Assembly: GCF_000143415.4 (NCBI RefSeq)
Contig: NW_003314403.1
Coordinates: forward strand, 209,837 to 267,742
Source of the DNA: Selaginella moellendorffii
Taxonomy: Eukaryota > Streptophyta > Lycopodiopsida > Selaginellales > Selaginellaceae
DNA: 57,906 nucleotides
Direction of reading: 5' to 3'
Shown: positions 32,547-45,790 of the stretch, in pieces
How positions within the stretch are numbered: the stretch's first letter is position 1
Layout: every line of letters starts with the position of its first letter
Made by a program: the position numbers and the translations under genes
Notes under the pieces: model-generated
Seen by the model: only the letters and a program-made list of their open reading frames with translations
Told to the model about the DNA's origin: nothing
The model's database searches: none

Positions 32547-33302
32547 GATATGGGTACTCCATCAGCTAGCATGGAGTGGAACTTGGGCTTAGACCCAAGC
32601 CAAATGCAAAACAAAGATAGGCATGCAAGTGGGAGTTAGACTATGTCTCAGGTTGGTTAGTCATGCCCGACCTACCCAGTATCCCTACTATATATTTGGA
32701 ACCCCCCATAGCGCCCCCGCCCCTTTGAGGAACACATGCTTTGGGCTTTCACTCCAAGCCTCCTTTAGTATCAGAAGTTAGTTTTTGGGACAAGCTCGAA
32801 ATTTACTAAATATGGAAGGGTGCTAGAATGCGAATTTGGACACGGGATGAACACCATTGTGTTCAGACCAATCTCTACATTCTGTAGATATGCCAAATGA
32901 GCAAATCTAGACACTTTCCATAAATAGCATTTGAAACTAGAATGAGACTAACTCAAAGGGCATGATAGCAAGGGTGTTTGGCAGACATGGTAAGCTATCA
33001 TTTAGTGATATTGAGGGACCAAGCTCAATATCACGGGGGTTCCCAACACTAACAAGTGCAAGTCAACGAATGAGTTTCTCTAACCAGGTCAAGTATGCTT
33101 GATTAAATAGACACTTAGGAATTCCTTCCTTATGCTCATCTGGTCAAGTGCACATGCGAAGACTAGTTTCTCAATTAGCTTAGGCGAAGACTGATAACGG
33201 GTCCAACAATACTGACCTCCTGCCGTCGTGGTAGTAAGAAAAGAGTGTTCGTAAGGACTAGCCGACAGGTAACTTTCGATACCCGTAGTCACATTCACGA
33301 CA

Positions 33303-34904
33303 CTAACACATAAGTGTTCCTTGCTCAACTTTGTTATTTGGATTTCTTCCAATGATTTCTATAGCTAACACTTGGCCACTAGTCCTTTGCTCCTACCCTT
33401 TGATTGTTGCACTAAACAACACATGATCATTACTTCCATCCTTGAAGTATTCTTTTTGTTCCATAGCAAAAGCTTTGCTTTGCTAAGTCTAAAGGGTGTT
33501 CACCTCTAGTAAGTCTCTTCAATATTTTCTCTATTCATGGCCCAACTTTGCCACCCACCCATGGGTCCTTCCTTGGAAACTATTTTCTTAAATTCATAAT
33601 ACAATTGTATTGTTGCAGTTCATTTCCCTTTTCTCCATCTTGGGTTCATCTTGGGACTATCTTAGGTTCCATCTTGAGTCCATCTCGGACTCCATCTTGG
33701 GTCCATCTTGAACTCCATCTCAGGTCCATTTCAGATTCCATCTCAAACTCCATCTTGGGTTCACCTCAGACTCTATCTCGAGTCCATCTCAAACTCATGG
33801 TTGATTGACTTAAACCTTTGATAACACATGATCTCTATAATCTCCTTGGTATGGCTGAAGTTTTAACATTTTGTGAAGGACTTTTTAGAAATAGTACTCC
33901 ATTGACTAATCGATTTTAAAACACATTAAAATATGCTATTATTCATGATTGGGATGGGAAGTGTTAAGCAACATTTTAGCAATTGAAACAATAATATATC
34001 TCTACTTCTATGTTAAGGATTTTTTATTTATTAAGGGATGCCTCTCACCTTTTTTTAGTGTTATAATGTATGAAGAGTTGAGCATTTGGGGGGTACTAAG
34101 GATGTATGTGTTGGTGAAGAGGTATTTTTTTTGACCTAGGATAAAATTAGATGTTGAGAAGTATGTAAGTGGTTGTTTAATCTAGGTGGTCAAAGCTGAT
34201 CATTAAAAGCTTGTTGGTATTTATCATCTGGGATAACATCTTAATGAACTTTATCACTTAAACCTTTTGAAAAAATAATGTTATTTGGGTTTTTGTGGAT
34301 TGATAACTTACTTCTTATTAGTTAAGATGATAATTAAAGCAAGTGTTTATAGATTGGTTATTCAATCCCTATGGTTTGCCAGGTGACATTATAAATGATT
34401 AAGATCCCATAGAATGTGATAAAAAAATTAACTGATCAACATTGTCATCATTAAGAGTAAAGTAAGTTTTCCTTAAGCTATCACATACACAACAATCTCT
34501 AAAGGAGGTAGTAGTGCTAAGTTATCTCTATAATATTATTGGCCTTAAACAATTTTGTAATGCATGAGGCATTTGGATTTTCTAACTAGTTCAAAGATAA
34601 ATAGACTTATTAGCTAATTTGAAAATTCATCCAATATTTTATTTGAGCAAGTTTAAAATGTATTTGCACTCTAGTGATGTCATGGATTAATCCATCATCT
34701 AAATCATAAAGATTGATGTTGAGAAGGTTGGTGTAACTAATATTCTTGCTCAAGAATTCAAGAGTTGTTGGTTTAGTGAAATAAATATCCTATAGACTAT
34801 GTTATATAAGAAACTGAAAATGACATAGAATTTCTCAAGTTTTGGTGAGTTTTAGTCATGAGAGGGAGAATGACAACAACAATATTTTAAGAGCCCTGGT
34901 TGAG
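33303..34904. other. AT-rich repeat-derived sequence; no gene seen
   Basis: Right of the LARD copy lies another 12-bp-type array (33640-33800, CATCTTGGGTC units) and then AT-rich sequence with only short unsupported frames up to about 34900. Confidence 0.4.
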
Positions 34905-34939
34905 GTTGGGCTGGCTACGTCATAAAGCCAAACGATAGC

Positions 34940-35427
34940 GAAATCTTCTCCAAGGTGGGCGATGCGGGGCAGATCGCACAGTTCTGGCCGGTTCAAGTGA
35001 TGGCAAGAGTTGTGTCCTCCACTTCGATTTCACCGTGAGGGACAAGACAGTGTTGAGGAAGATAGAAGACGCCACACCAACAAGATGGCTCAAGGAGCTC
35101 AAGGTCTCGCTCTCCTGCCTCAAAACATCCGAAGCTACAGGCCATTGGCTCTTACAGTTCTAGACTTCGAGGTGTGGGGCAGCCTTGAATTGCGTGTGGA
35201 GGTTGCTCTCGTGCTTGCGCAAGCTCAAGAGCTTCCGGATGGCTGGAGACTTCTACAGTTTTAAAAGCCTCTTTGCAAAGCTGCCAGTTTTGCAGCGCTA
35301 CAAGTGTGTCTTCCTCCTCGTGGCATGCCCAATGCTGGAGTATCTCAGCGGGCTTGTGGACACCTCGAAAGAAAGAGTGCCAGCCTCGAGAGTTTCTCAG
35401 GGCGACGAGGTTGCAGCGAGAACGTGA
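34940..35427 (+). pseudogene. Possible leucine-rich-repeat/F-box-type gene fragment
   Basis: A plus-strand frame from about 35000 to 35427 is open except for one TAG at about 35160. It reads VRDKTVLRKIEDATPTRWLKEL, then LRKLKSFRMAGDFYSFKSLF and CPMLEYLSGLVDT, which has the Leu spacing of FBD/F-box LRR proteins. There is no start codon or F-box. It ends 75 bp before the unrecognised gene at 35502. Confidence 0.3.
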
Positions 35428-35501
35428 AAGTTTACGATGATCACCGTATCCTTTTTGCATGTCTTTTTAATAACCTTAGTTTTCTAGGGCAGGGAAAAGC
35501 T

Positions 35502-36063
35502 ATGGCGGAGGTGGAAGCGACGGTGGAGTTCCTTAAAGCAGTCATGGATTTCTCGAGGACAGGCGTGAAACCTGACTGGATAGAGGTGGAGTATGGTCCT
35601 TATGACATCCGTGGATATAAGGATTCTAGGCCTAAACGGGTTAAATCTCAAGAGGTGTTGGAAGAGATTGACAGGAAGAACAAGGAGCTGTGGGAACTGT
35701 ACAGCCATGGAAATGTATTTGGCACTATTTGCTCTAAGTGGGTTTGCTATGGGCACTGTGGATTTGATGATTCGGATCCCTTGTGTAGCAAGGAGCATCC
35801 TCCAGAGTATCGAGGTAAATCAGGCTCCATCCTGGATAATGAATTAGCGTTCGCTCGCCAGAGAGTCCAGAATGGCCAGGTTGACAGGAGGATCTTGCCT
35901 CCAAGTGGATGTAAGTCATTGAATAAAATTTGATTTTGCGCGTTGCCATCATCCAAGAGGTGAGTCTCCTTGCTCTTTGTTTGTTCTCCAACCTCTCTTT
36001 GTAGGCCGGGGTGGAGAACGGTTGGGCAAGCTTCTGTATATGGTACCCCGATTTCTTTGCTCG
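35502..36063 (+). CDS. Unrecognised spliced gene (at least two exons)
   Basis: Exon 1, 35502-35910, starts MAEVEATVEFLKAVMDF and ends at a strong GTAAGT donor. Exon 2, 36005-36063, follows a polypyrimidine tract and TAG acceptor, continues in frame (CRGGERLGKLLYMVPRFLCS) and ends at GTAAGA. The 156-residue product has an amphipathic start, GVKPDWIEVEYGPYDIRGYKD, and a Cys/His stretch (CSKWVCYGHCGF) that might bind metal. Possible further exons after 36117 do not give a clear frame, so the 3' end is unknown. GC content is higher than the retroelement DNA on both sides. Retention of frame and splice sites suggests a real gene or recent fragment; I do not recognise the family. Confidence 0.5.
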
Positions 36064-36808
36064 GTAAGATCATTAGCCAGGTTGCCATTGTTATCACGTC
36101 TGTTGTTCATTTGGTAGATGTTATCAGTGCCGTAAGTCGCGATCCCGAAGTTTGAGAGGGCAGTTTGTTTATCTTTTTCTTTGTTCTCCCTTCTCATGCA
36201 CAATGTTCCAGAGGACGTAAAGGCTGCAGTTGATGCTGTGATCAACAGAAACAAGTCAAAGCTTTTTGAAAGTGAGGATTTTGCTTTAATAATAACTCCC
36301 TTCTGGTATCAGCTTTGGCGGCAGCCGTGCTGCTGGTGAGGGAGCTCCAGCTGCCCGCTGATCAGAGAGAAGCTGCTGGGGGAGAAAACAGAAAAACCAA
36401 CAAAGTTTGCGTCACAATTGTCAGCGTGACGTGTAAGTTAAATTGCTTAGAATTGCTCGCTTTGCTGGCTGTAACTTGAGTCCTGATCATGTCGAGACAG
36501 TGAGATGTGTACCTGAGAAGCTGCTTTGGCCGAAGAAGAGGTAGGTTTTTATACTTCTCTCCATTGCAGCTATAAGAAACAATGACATCATTTCCTAGTG
36601 GAGCGCAGGCCGTCTATAGTGGAGACCGTGTTGCAACACAACAAACTAAACCGTATGTGGTCTTCTCTTAGAAGATAGAATTCCATCACTGTTGCATTGC
36701 TTACTCAGGAAATAAGGTCACACTCCAGCAACTAAGGCATGCTTAAGTGGCTATGCCTTTGTATGCATGGAGGCATGCTCTCTTCACCATGGTCGTTAAG
36801 TATGCTAG
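36064..36808. other. No confident gene; possible continuation of the preceding gene
   Basis: Contains short open stretches (GAGGACGTAAAGGCTGCAG at about 36211, encoding EDVKAAVDAVINRNKSKLF; and LAAAVLLVRELQLPADQRE at about 36315) that could be downstream exons, but phases do not join cleanly to 36063. Confidence 0.3.
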
Positions 36809-37251
36809 TGTTATGATCTGGCACAAAAAAGACAAAGATCTAGCTGTTTTAGACTACACTATGCCACCTCTTGAGGTTCCTCACCACCCAACCACCCCCA
36901 AACTACCTCAAAAACTCCATTATGCTGCCACTCCAAGTTAGACATGGTAAACTATCATCTAACAAATTGACCATGTGGTCAAATTTGATGTTTAATTCTT
37001 TCCCCCCAATAAAGTCTTTGTCTCAAGGATGAGTTGTACCAGTGATCATCCTTTTTGGGCAACTTTGCTCAAGCTCTTGGTCCATCTTCCACAGCTGTAT
37101 ACATCAATGAGGCATTGGGCCCGTCACTCCAAGATAGTACACTTTTCAACTGACTAACATAGAATACTAGATGAATTTTCACCCTAGCTGACAATTGCAC
37201 CTGATAAGTTGCTTTACCAATGCACTCTAGCACTTAATATGGACTAGCATA

Positions 37252-37920
37252 TCAATGGGAAAGTTTATCATTCTTCCCTGTTTGTAAAAGTACCAAAGTG
37301 TTCTGCCAAAAGATCATTCGCACAAATACGAGATCACCCATATTATATTCTTGGAATTGGCAATGCTTATTAGCAAACTTCTCCGCTCTATCCTGAGTTA
37401 CCTGCAAATTCCGTTTGCACACCACCAGAATCTCATTAAGTTCTGTGGCCAGATCAGTCGCCTCAGAATCAAGTTTATCTTGAATGTCCTTACTCAAATG
37501 CAATCCCAACTCTACTACTATTCAAGGATGCTTTCCAAATATTGCAAAGTAAGGACTTAACTTAGTTCCACTATATTGGTTATTGTTATAAGCAAATTGC
37601 ACTAACGAAAGATATAGATCCTATTGTCTTTGCTTTTGACCAATGCTACAACATAACATATCTTCCACCACCTAATTCACACGCTCAGTTTGCCCATCCG
37701 TCTGAGGATGATTTCCACTCGAGAGTTTCAAAATCACTTGCATAGCCTTTGCAAAGCTCTTCCAAAATCCACTGGTAAACTTTGAATCTCGATCACTAAT
37801 AATATTCTTTAGCAAACCAAAATAAGGAAAAACCTTCTCTAAGTAAACCGCAACCAAGTCTAAGGCAGCGACAGTCTTCCAAAGAGCCAACAACTGCACA
37901 TCCTTCGTTAACCAATCCAC
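37252..37920 (-). pseudogene. Gypsy integrase core and C-terminal region
   Basis: 37920-37672 reads MDWLTKDVQLLALW, later DRDSKFTSGFWKSF and GNHPQTDGQTERVN, which are the second catalytic Asp region and the Glu region of the DDE integrase core. 37509-37252 reads AEKFANKHCQFQEYNMGDLVFVR, typical of the gypsy integrase C-terminus. Upstream at about 38180-38020, YCKSCKLCQQVKV is part of the HHCC zinc-binding domain. Internal stops show decay. Confidence 0.85.
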
Positions 37921-38489
37921 TATGACCTATACTTGCTTCTTTTACCTTTGTATTTATGGCAAACAAGTGATGAAGTCCATAAAGATACTATACCAATGGC
38001 TTTAAGGAATAGGTAAAGGTTGCAAAAGTCCCCCAGGCTTCTCCCGTGGCACCTTAACCTGTTGACAGAGCTTGCATGATTTACAATACTTGACGATATC
38101 AACTTTCATATTCCTCCAATAAAAATTGCACTTAATTAACTCATATGTCTTCTTCCCCCAAAATGACCGGCCTCTGGACGATCATGATAGTGGAATAAAA
38201 CTTGAGTAATTAACGCATCCACCTGTGGAAATATATACAGTCATTGTAGTATTTGCTATTTAAATGGATGCATTAATTACTGTAGTAATTAACGCTACAG
38301 TAATTGTGTTAACTCGCTGACCACCTTACTCAAATGATGACAAAATCGGGAGTTTCGTATTAAGCATCGTCCGGAAAAATCAAATGTGGTGGCAAATGCT
38401 TTATCTCGTGTTTGTCATGTGACGACATTCCAAACTCCATGAGTTTAACAATCTAACAAGCTTGCCTAGTGTTCAACTCCTCTTATGTG

Positions 38490-39180
38490 AAAAGATACAT
38501 AAGTCATTTGTGATCTGTCAACACCATGAACATTGCACCATAAAGATAGTGCCACCACATCCGTAAAGCATGAACAATAGAAAGTAACTTTTGCTTATAT
38601 ATGGAATAGTGTTGCTCTGCAGAATTCAAAGTTCAACTCTTATATACAATAGGATATCCCTTTTCCATGAGAAATCCTCCCAATGGATAACAACTCGCAT
38701 CCCATATCACCTCATAAGTTTTCGATGAATCAGCAATGCGAAGCATTGAAATCTCGCTCAACAATCATTTTAGTGCCACAAAACTATCCTCTTGTGGCTT
38801 CTTCAACTCGAATGGCACATTTTTGCATAACAACTGTGTCAAAAGAATAACCACCTTTGCAAACTTATGTTGGAAATGTCGGTAATAACTAGCCATACCA
38901 AGAAAACTATGCAACTCGGCCACTATATTTGGTGTAGGTCAGTTTTCCACCACAACCACCTTTCTTGGATTCATCTTGACACCCTTAGATATCATAATAT
39001 GGCTTAAATATTCCATCTCCAACTTTGCAAACTCATATTTGCTCTTCTTCGCATAAAGTTTGCTGTCTTAGAGTAACAAATGAACCTTGCGTAAATGCAC
39101 CTTATGCTCCTCCATATTTTTGCTAAAAACAAGAATATCATCCAAGAAAATCTCCACAAACTAATAATTTGGTTTTGCCA
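38490..39180 (-). pseudogene. Gypsy reverse transcriptase and RNase H remnants
   Basis: Near 39158-39070 the minus strand reads FVEIFLDDILVFSKNMEEH, the xxDD active-site block of gypsy RT. Near 38640-38500, YSIYKQKLLSIVHALRMWWHYLYG and VLTDHK match the RNase H region that follows. The 5' half of RT is lost at the junction with the LARD insertion (39209). Frames are interrupted. Confidence 0.85.
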
Positions 39181-42100
39181 ACCAACACTTCCAGTCCCTT
39201 GATACAAGCTGTCGCAAATGTGATTTCGAGTATCGAAAGTTACCTGTCAACCGGTCCTTACGGACACTCTTTCCTTACTACCATGACGGCAGGAGGTCGG
39301 TATTGCTAGTTCCCTTTATCAGCCCCTCTTGTTCAAGTGTTAGTTTACTGAGCTTAGCACCTGTACTTAGTCAGATGGACATAAAGTAGGAACTCCTATG
39401 TGTTTCTAGCTGAGCATACTCGGCTTGGCTCTTAGTTCTCTTTTGCTCTGTCTTGCATTGGCTTGACAAAAACCCTCGCGTATTAAGATTAGTCCCTCAA
39501 TATCGCTGGATGATAGCTTACCGTGTCTGCCAAACACCCTTGCTATCATGCCCTTTGTGTTAGTCTTATTTTGGTCCCAAATGCTATTTATGGAAAGTGT
39601 CTAGATTCACTCATTTGGCATATCTACGGAATGTAGAGATCAGCCTGAACACAATGGTGTTCATCCCATGTCCAAATTCACAATCTAAGGACATTTTATA
39701 TTTAGTAAGTTTCAAGCTTGTCCCAGAGACTAACTCCTGATACTAAGGGAGGCTTGGGGTGAAAGACCAAAGCATGTGTTCCTCAAGGGGGGGGGGGGGG
39801 GGGGGGGGGGGGCTTCCAAATATATAGTAGGGATAGTGGGTAGGTCAAGCATGGCCGACCAACCTGAGGCATAGTCTAGCTCCCGCTTGCGTGGCTATCC
39901 TTGTTCTGCGTCCGGCTTGAGTCTAAGCCCAAGTTCCATTCCATGCTAGCTGGTGGAGTACCTATATCCTCACGTTAGGCCATCGGTATGCTGAAATAGC
40001 GCCAGACTCCATTTGGCTCCGTTTTGCATGCTGGTCTTGGCATTGGGATGTTGGTTGCTCTAGGACTGTTTCAAGTTGCTCCGGGCTCCTGTCCCTTCAC
40101 TTCTTGGGTTATATGCTTGGGAGTTGCTCCGTGGTTCGGTTCCGTCACTCCTTGGCTCCATGCTTAGGAGTTTGGCACCGTTCTTTTGTTTAGTGGCCCA
40201 AGGCCCTAAACCGAGGGTTCCACACCATGTTCCTTTGGACATGTGGCATGTGACACATGGCATCTGGCACGTGGCATAAAGAGAGTTTAGGTTCCGCTTC
40301 GTGGTGTTATCCTATGGTAAATCACCATAGGATAGAGGGTAAAAACCACATGTGCTACATTTGGTATTAGAGAATGAATCTCAACGAGATCTATCCAAGG
40401 AGATTGGGCAACTAGTCTTGTTGCATACACAGAGATGAAAACAATGATCCGAGTGAGTACACATTTGGGTGCAAAGGCTTCACAATTGGTTCCTTGGGTA
40501 TGGATATTATTACCTTGTTGTACCTTATGATGTGAGCTTGCGCTTGGGCTCATAGGATGGTTTGGAGATGTTCCATGTACCATGGGTGAAAGTAAACTTT
40601 CCCTGGGTTTGCTATGAGTGGCAAATAGGCTGGTCCGTAGCTGTTTAGCACGGCACTAGTGGATTCTTCCTAGGCATGATTATGAGTGGATCAATCAAGA
40701 CTGTAGTGATTAGTCTATTGGTTCAAGTAATCATTGTCGTGTTCTCTCATAGACTTTTCTTGGATTGAATTGAAGGTAGTGCAAAAGCAAACTTGAGGTT
40801 TAGTCAAAGATGAGACCGAAAAGAGAGTTGTCAGGGACGAAGGATCAAACACGTAAATCATTTTCTCTTGGAGAAATGATTTGCAACGAGGTGTTAACTC
40901 ATTGCTTGTGTTCACATCATGCAAACAAGAGTCCCTATCTTGATGCATGTTGGAGATGATGGTTTTACAATGGTGAGTTGTGAGATGGATAGCAGTGAAG
41001 TGCTATACCATTTTGTTTAGGCTTGCTTATGGAAGACTGGGGTTATAATGCTCAATTCTTTTCTGGGGAACTTTGCTATTGCTCCTTGAGTAGTTTGGTG
41101 TTGGATTAGTTTTGAGTTTAGTTGGAAAAAGAGTGGCATGAGTTTGTCCATATTGTGAACAAAAGTTGGTGGTGTTCAGTGTTGTGAATCTCTATCGGTG
41201 AAGTGTGGCATTTATGTTGCATTTTGTTGAATTGAGTTGACACTTGATACTTACGTAAACCTTGGTAGTAATGATATGGGCGTTGCTTGTAGTGTTGCTC
41301 AATTGATGATCAAGTCATTGTGATACTCATATCATATCTATATAATAATGAGCAATGTGTTTACGAAGTTTCTTGGTTAAATGATGATTAACCCCAAAGT
41401 GGTTGATGGTGAAGCTAGTCTACTTGGAGAAAGTGGCATTGTAGTAGCCTTGACTGGATTTTCGATGGTGGTCCATTATGCTAAGCTTAAATAGGTACCT
41501 TGTTTTCTAGAGTTCGCCCATTAAGGTGTTGGAAAAAGGTTATAGCATTCATCTGCTATAACTTGTCAGTTAATCCGTTAACACTTGGAGTAAATTGTTG
41601 GATGGAGAATGTGTGTAGTTGGGGCATTGACATCACTAGCACTTGTGTTAGTGGAAGTGGCATTGTTATTTCAAGTGATGAGGAATTTCCCTTAGACCTT
41701 GATTTTCCATGTCATTTTTCTTGTTAGTGTTTTGGCTTCACATTGAATCTTGAAGGTGATTGAAGAAGAGTGTTAGTGCAATATGGATATCCAAAGATGT
41801 GGTCTTCGTGATCAAGCCTTGGATGTTCATTTTGCACTTTGCGGATGTTGGTGTTGGATATTGGTTAGATGAGCAAAGATGTTCGATGCTTAAGCATATT
41901 GATGGATCATGAGAATTTGTATCGAGGTGAACTTATGTGAAGTTGTTTGTAGGAGGAAGTTGGTCGAGTCTTGAAAGTTTGCAATCCTAGATTGAGAGTC
42001 ATTCTTTCTCTAGGATGGAAATTTTCCACAAATTTTCTTACACTTCTCCAATGGCTGATCTGTTGATCACTTTGCCGAAAACCATTCCGTTTACAAACTA

Positions 42101-45100
42101 GTGAAGGGGTTAGAGTTAACTTCGGTTAGCTTAGAACTTGGTAAGTAGTTTGTATGATGCAACCCAAAAGGGATGCTGACTTTTGGGGCTAAGGCAATTG
42201 AGTTGGATAGAGTCTGGAGTTGGTGTAGAAAAGTGGCTGTGCACTTTTCTTTGAAAGGTGACCCTTGGACCTTTCTTTTGTAGCGTTGTGCTTGGTGGCA
42301 GGTTGCACCTTGCATTACGTTAGACTCTATGAGAGTAGTGAGCTCTCACTAATCTTGACTTAGTCTTGGTGGACCTGTGCCTTGGCTGAGGATGGTGATG
42401 TCCAACTTAGTTGTTTAAGGTTGAAATGTTGGTATTCATACTATAGCTATATCTATGAGGAGGTTGTGTACTGATATGAGTCCATCTTATGGTCTTCACT
42501 TTAGTTTCGACTGAATGTTGATTGCATAGCTAGCTTCTTCCAGGCATGCTCAGAGCTTTTGGCTAAATGCATTAGTGAGCTTATTATGGTTGAGTTGGAT
42601 TCGAGTGGTCATTTAGTTTATGTTTGTCTATGAACTTTTATCTCGTACTTGGGGTATCATATTCATGTTGGACAAGTATATAACTTGATAACAAGAGTTA
42701 GTGTTTGGGTCTTGTGAAGGCAAGTTGAGGGGTGATTGTTAGTTGCTTTGTGACTAGTGATTACTTGTAGACTTAGTCAAGGACTGTTGACACTTGTTTT
42801 GCTCGATGATGATTTAGCAGTGATGGGCTTGCTTTACTGGATGATGTTGCAGAGGATCGTGTCATTAGACTTACATGGTTTTTCCATGTTGACATGTTGA
42901 CTCTACCTCTGTCGATATCATTTGGTTACATCTAGTCCGTAGTGTTGGATTTCATTGAGTTTTGGACGTGGTGAATCACTCCTTGATGAAGTGTTATCTA
43001 TAACTGAGTTTTGTTGGAGGATTGGTCTCGGATACTGACTAAGGTATCTTCGACTTTGGTTAGCTTGGTTGTTGGAGAGTTTTGAGTGGTGATTCACTCG
43101 TGTTTTCTTCTAGCTTTGTTTTGGTGTTGATGGCATTGAAGTGATGCTTTGTCATTGACATTGTTATTATTGAGATCTGAGTGAAATAAGATATCCTTCC
43201 AAGGATTGATATTGAATTTCATTAGTCTTGATGAATATAGTGTTAATGATTTGGCTATAGCTTTGTGTTATTGGCATTCATGCATTTGCTAGTTAGCAAC
43301 TGTGTTAACGTTCAAACGAACTAAGTGGCAAGTTGAGTTAGTTGTATTCTAGACGAGATTATTTAGTAGAGAGTTGAGCTTTAGCTTTTCCTTGAAAAGT
43401 GATTTAGTTGTGGACTATGCTAACTCTACAAGAGGAAGAGTTAGTGATCGATATTAGAATGTTGACTCCTTGCTAGATTTGAGTTCGGGATATAGCGATC
43501 ATTAATGATTCTTTTTGGGCTTGTTATGAAGTGAGTTATGTCTTGTTATAGATGGATTTATGGAGGATCGTTTGATGATTACTTGTCGAGCATAGCTTTG
43601 TTATGCTTAGCTTTTGGATTGATGCAGACATGCTTTTTATTAGCTTTGGCATTATGAAGTTTGGCTTATGGATGTGTTGAGGAAGATATTGTGAGTTGCA
43701 TCACGATTTCTTCTTTAGCATTGAAGTTGGTTTATGCGAGACTCGTGATCATTGTTAGACAAGACTTGGCTATGGCTTCTTCGAGCTTTTGGTTCTTTGA
43801 GTTTTATGCTTATTGTTCCATTTGTTAGAAGTTGTTGGGGGAAGGCATTTTGGCTTGTTAGCTTCAATGTTGAAGTTGGTTTTTGCATCTAGCAATCATT
43901 GGTGATGATTGACTATCATCTAGGATAGTTGATTATCCTTGTCAAAGGTTTTGCTTGATTATTGTTAATCTAGAATGATTTACCATTCTTTGGGATGGTG
44001 GATTCTTTCTTCGATGACGATTATACATTTCTCTATTGATGGGATGATTAATGATCTTTCATGATGGTTAGTTGTTTCCTTTGATGGCTTATGGCTTTTC
44101 GCCATACCAAATATTCTTTGTGGTTTGCTCTGGATTAGTCTCTGGGGTTTGAGACATCAGTAGGATGTTGCTAACATTTGCGTAAGCAATTTGAGTACCT
44201 TTGTATTGTTGACCGAGATCTATTCAAATTAGCTTATATGGTAATTGGCATGAATGGGTGTTTGTTAGTTTTACCACATTCATTCTATTCTGTTGATTGT
44301 TGCTCGAGTTAGTTCTGATAGATTAGGATGTTATTTCCTTCGGGTAATACATTTGCGAGCATTGTGCTTGTCGGTTAAGGATACTTTGTGTTCTTTGAGT
44401 TATTTTTCGTAGGTTGTTTAGCATACTGTCTACAATCTTCGGTAGTTAAGTTTTCTCATTGAGTTTACTTGATGATATACTTACTATTGAATTTTGTTGG
44501 ATGGTGAATCTTTTATTTTCCAAAGATAGTGATCTTGGTGTTTCTTATACTGTAATACTAGTTTATCGGATGATAACTTACTTGGAATACTTTTGTATTC
44601 TAATCTAAGATATATTCACTGATAAATAAGTCTCTAAGATATCATTGTCTATGACTTTGATATTGTCCATCTATTGTTCTTTGAGTTTGGGCTAGTATAG
44701 GCAGACTAGCTTCAGCACTTCGTGTGCATGTTGAAATCTCTAGTCATGGGGTAGCTACTGTCGACTAGTCACATCACCCGCCTCTCTGTTGATGTTCCTT
44801 ATTCTGTTGAAAGGGCATGACCGTGTAAACAACTCTAACTGCCTGTTTACAATAGTCTATCTAAACCTTACCAACAGGTTTGGTTTCTTTGCTCAGGAGG
44901 GTTGGGGCCTCTGGCTTCTCTCTCTATGTTCCTGCGGGTAGGGGCATATCACACTTTTGTAAGTTGGGTGACTCCCGGAGCAGCAAGGGTGGCTGACTTC
45001 GTTGGTCATTTCCTTGTCGGCGACGGCCGGAAGGTGTTTAAGTTGGTAGTGCATCCGCATTAGACAAAGAGGTTACTTCCTAACTCATTTAAGTTGGTGC

Positions 45101-45200
45101 ATTTCTCACATAGTGTGAGTACCGTGAACTTTTTTTGGAGTTGTTTCATTAGCGGTATTCTAGACTCGAGTATGCATCGACGAGGACGTCGATCTTCCCT

Positions 45201-45213
45201 AAGGGGGGGAGAG
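45201..45213 (+). other. Polypurine tract of LARD copy 2
   Basis: aagggggggagag sits immediately before the 3' LTR start at 45214, the expected position for plus-strand priming. The counterpart in copy 1 is the pyrimidine stretch at 25735-25750. Confidence 0.85.
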
Positions 45214-45790
45214 TGTCGCGAATATGATTTCGGGTATCGAAAGTTACCTATCAACCGGTCCTTACGGACACTCTTTCCTTACTACCATGACGGCAGAAGG
45301 TCGGTATTGCTGGTTCCCTTTATCAGCCCCTCTTGTTCAAGTGTTAGTTTACTAGGCTTAGCACCTGTACTTAGCCAGATGGACATAAGGTAAGAACTCC
45401 TATGTGTTTCTAGCTAAGCATACTCGGCTTGGCTCTTAGTTCTCTTTTGCTCTGTCTTGCATTGGCTTGACAAGAACCCTCGCGTATTGAGATTAGTCCC
45501 TCAATATCGCTGGATGATAGCTTACTGTGTCTGCCAAACACCCTTGCTATCATGCCCTTTGCGTTAATCTCATTTCGGTCCCAAATGCTATTTATGGAAA
45601 GTGTCTAGATTCGCTCATTTGGCATATCTACGGAATGTAGAGATCGGCCTAAACACAATGGTGTTCGTCCCGTGTCCAAATTCGCAATCTAAGGACATTT
45701 TATATTTAGTAAGTTTCAAGCTTGTCCCAGAGACTAACTCCTGATACTAAGGGAGGCTTGGGGTGAAAGACCAAAGCGTGTGTTCCTCAA

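Larger units (their letters stand above)
24590..33302 (-). mobile_element. LARD-like non-coding LTR retrotransposon, copy 1 (minus), with nested insertions
   Basis: 3' LTR 24590-25734 (TGTAGC...GCGACA) and 5' LTR 31051-33302 (TGTAGT...CGACA, enlarged by a nested solo LTR). A primer-binding site complementary to tRNA-Met lies at 31048-31038 (minus strand TGGTATCAGAG), directly inside the 5' LTR. A C/T-rich stretch at 25735-25750 (minus-strand purine tract) abuts the 3' LTR. The 5.3-kb interior has no gag or pol frame; much of it (26280-27100) is atcatt/gataat-rich. The flanking 5-mers ttagc and ctaac agree at three of five positions, both differences being transitions. It is the inverted sister of the element at 39210-46488. 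Confidence 0.82.
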
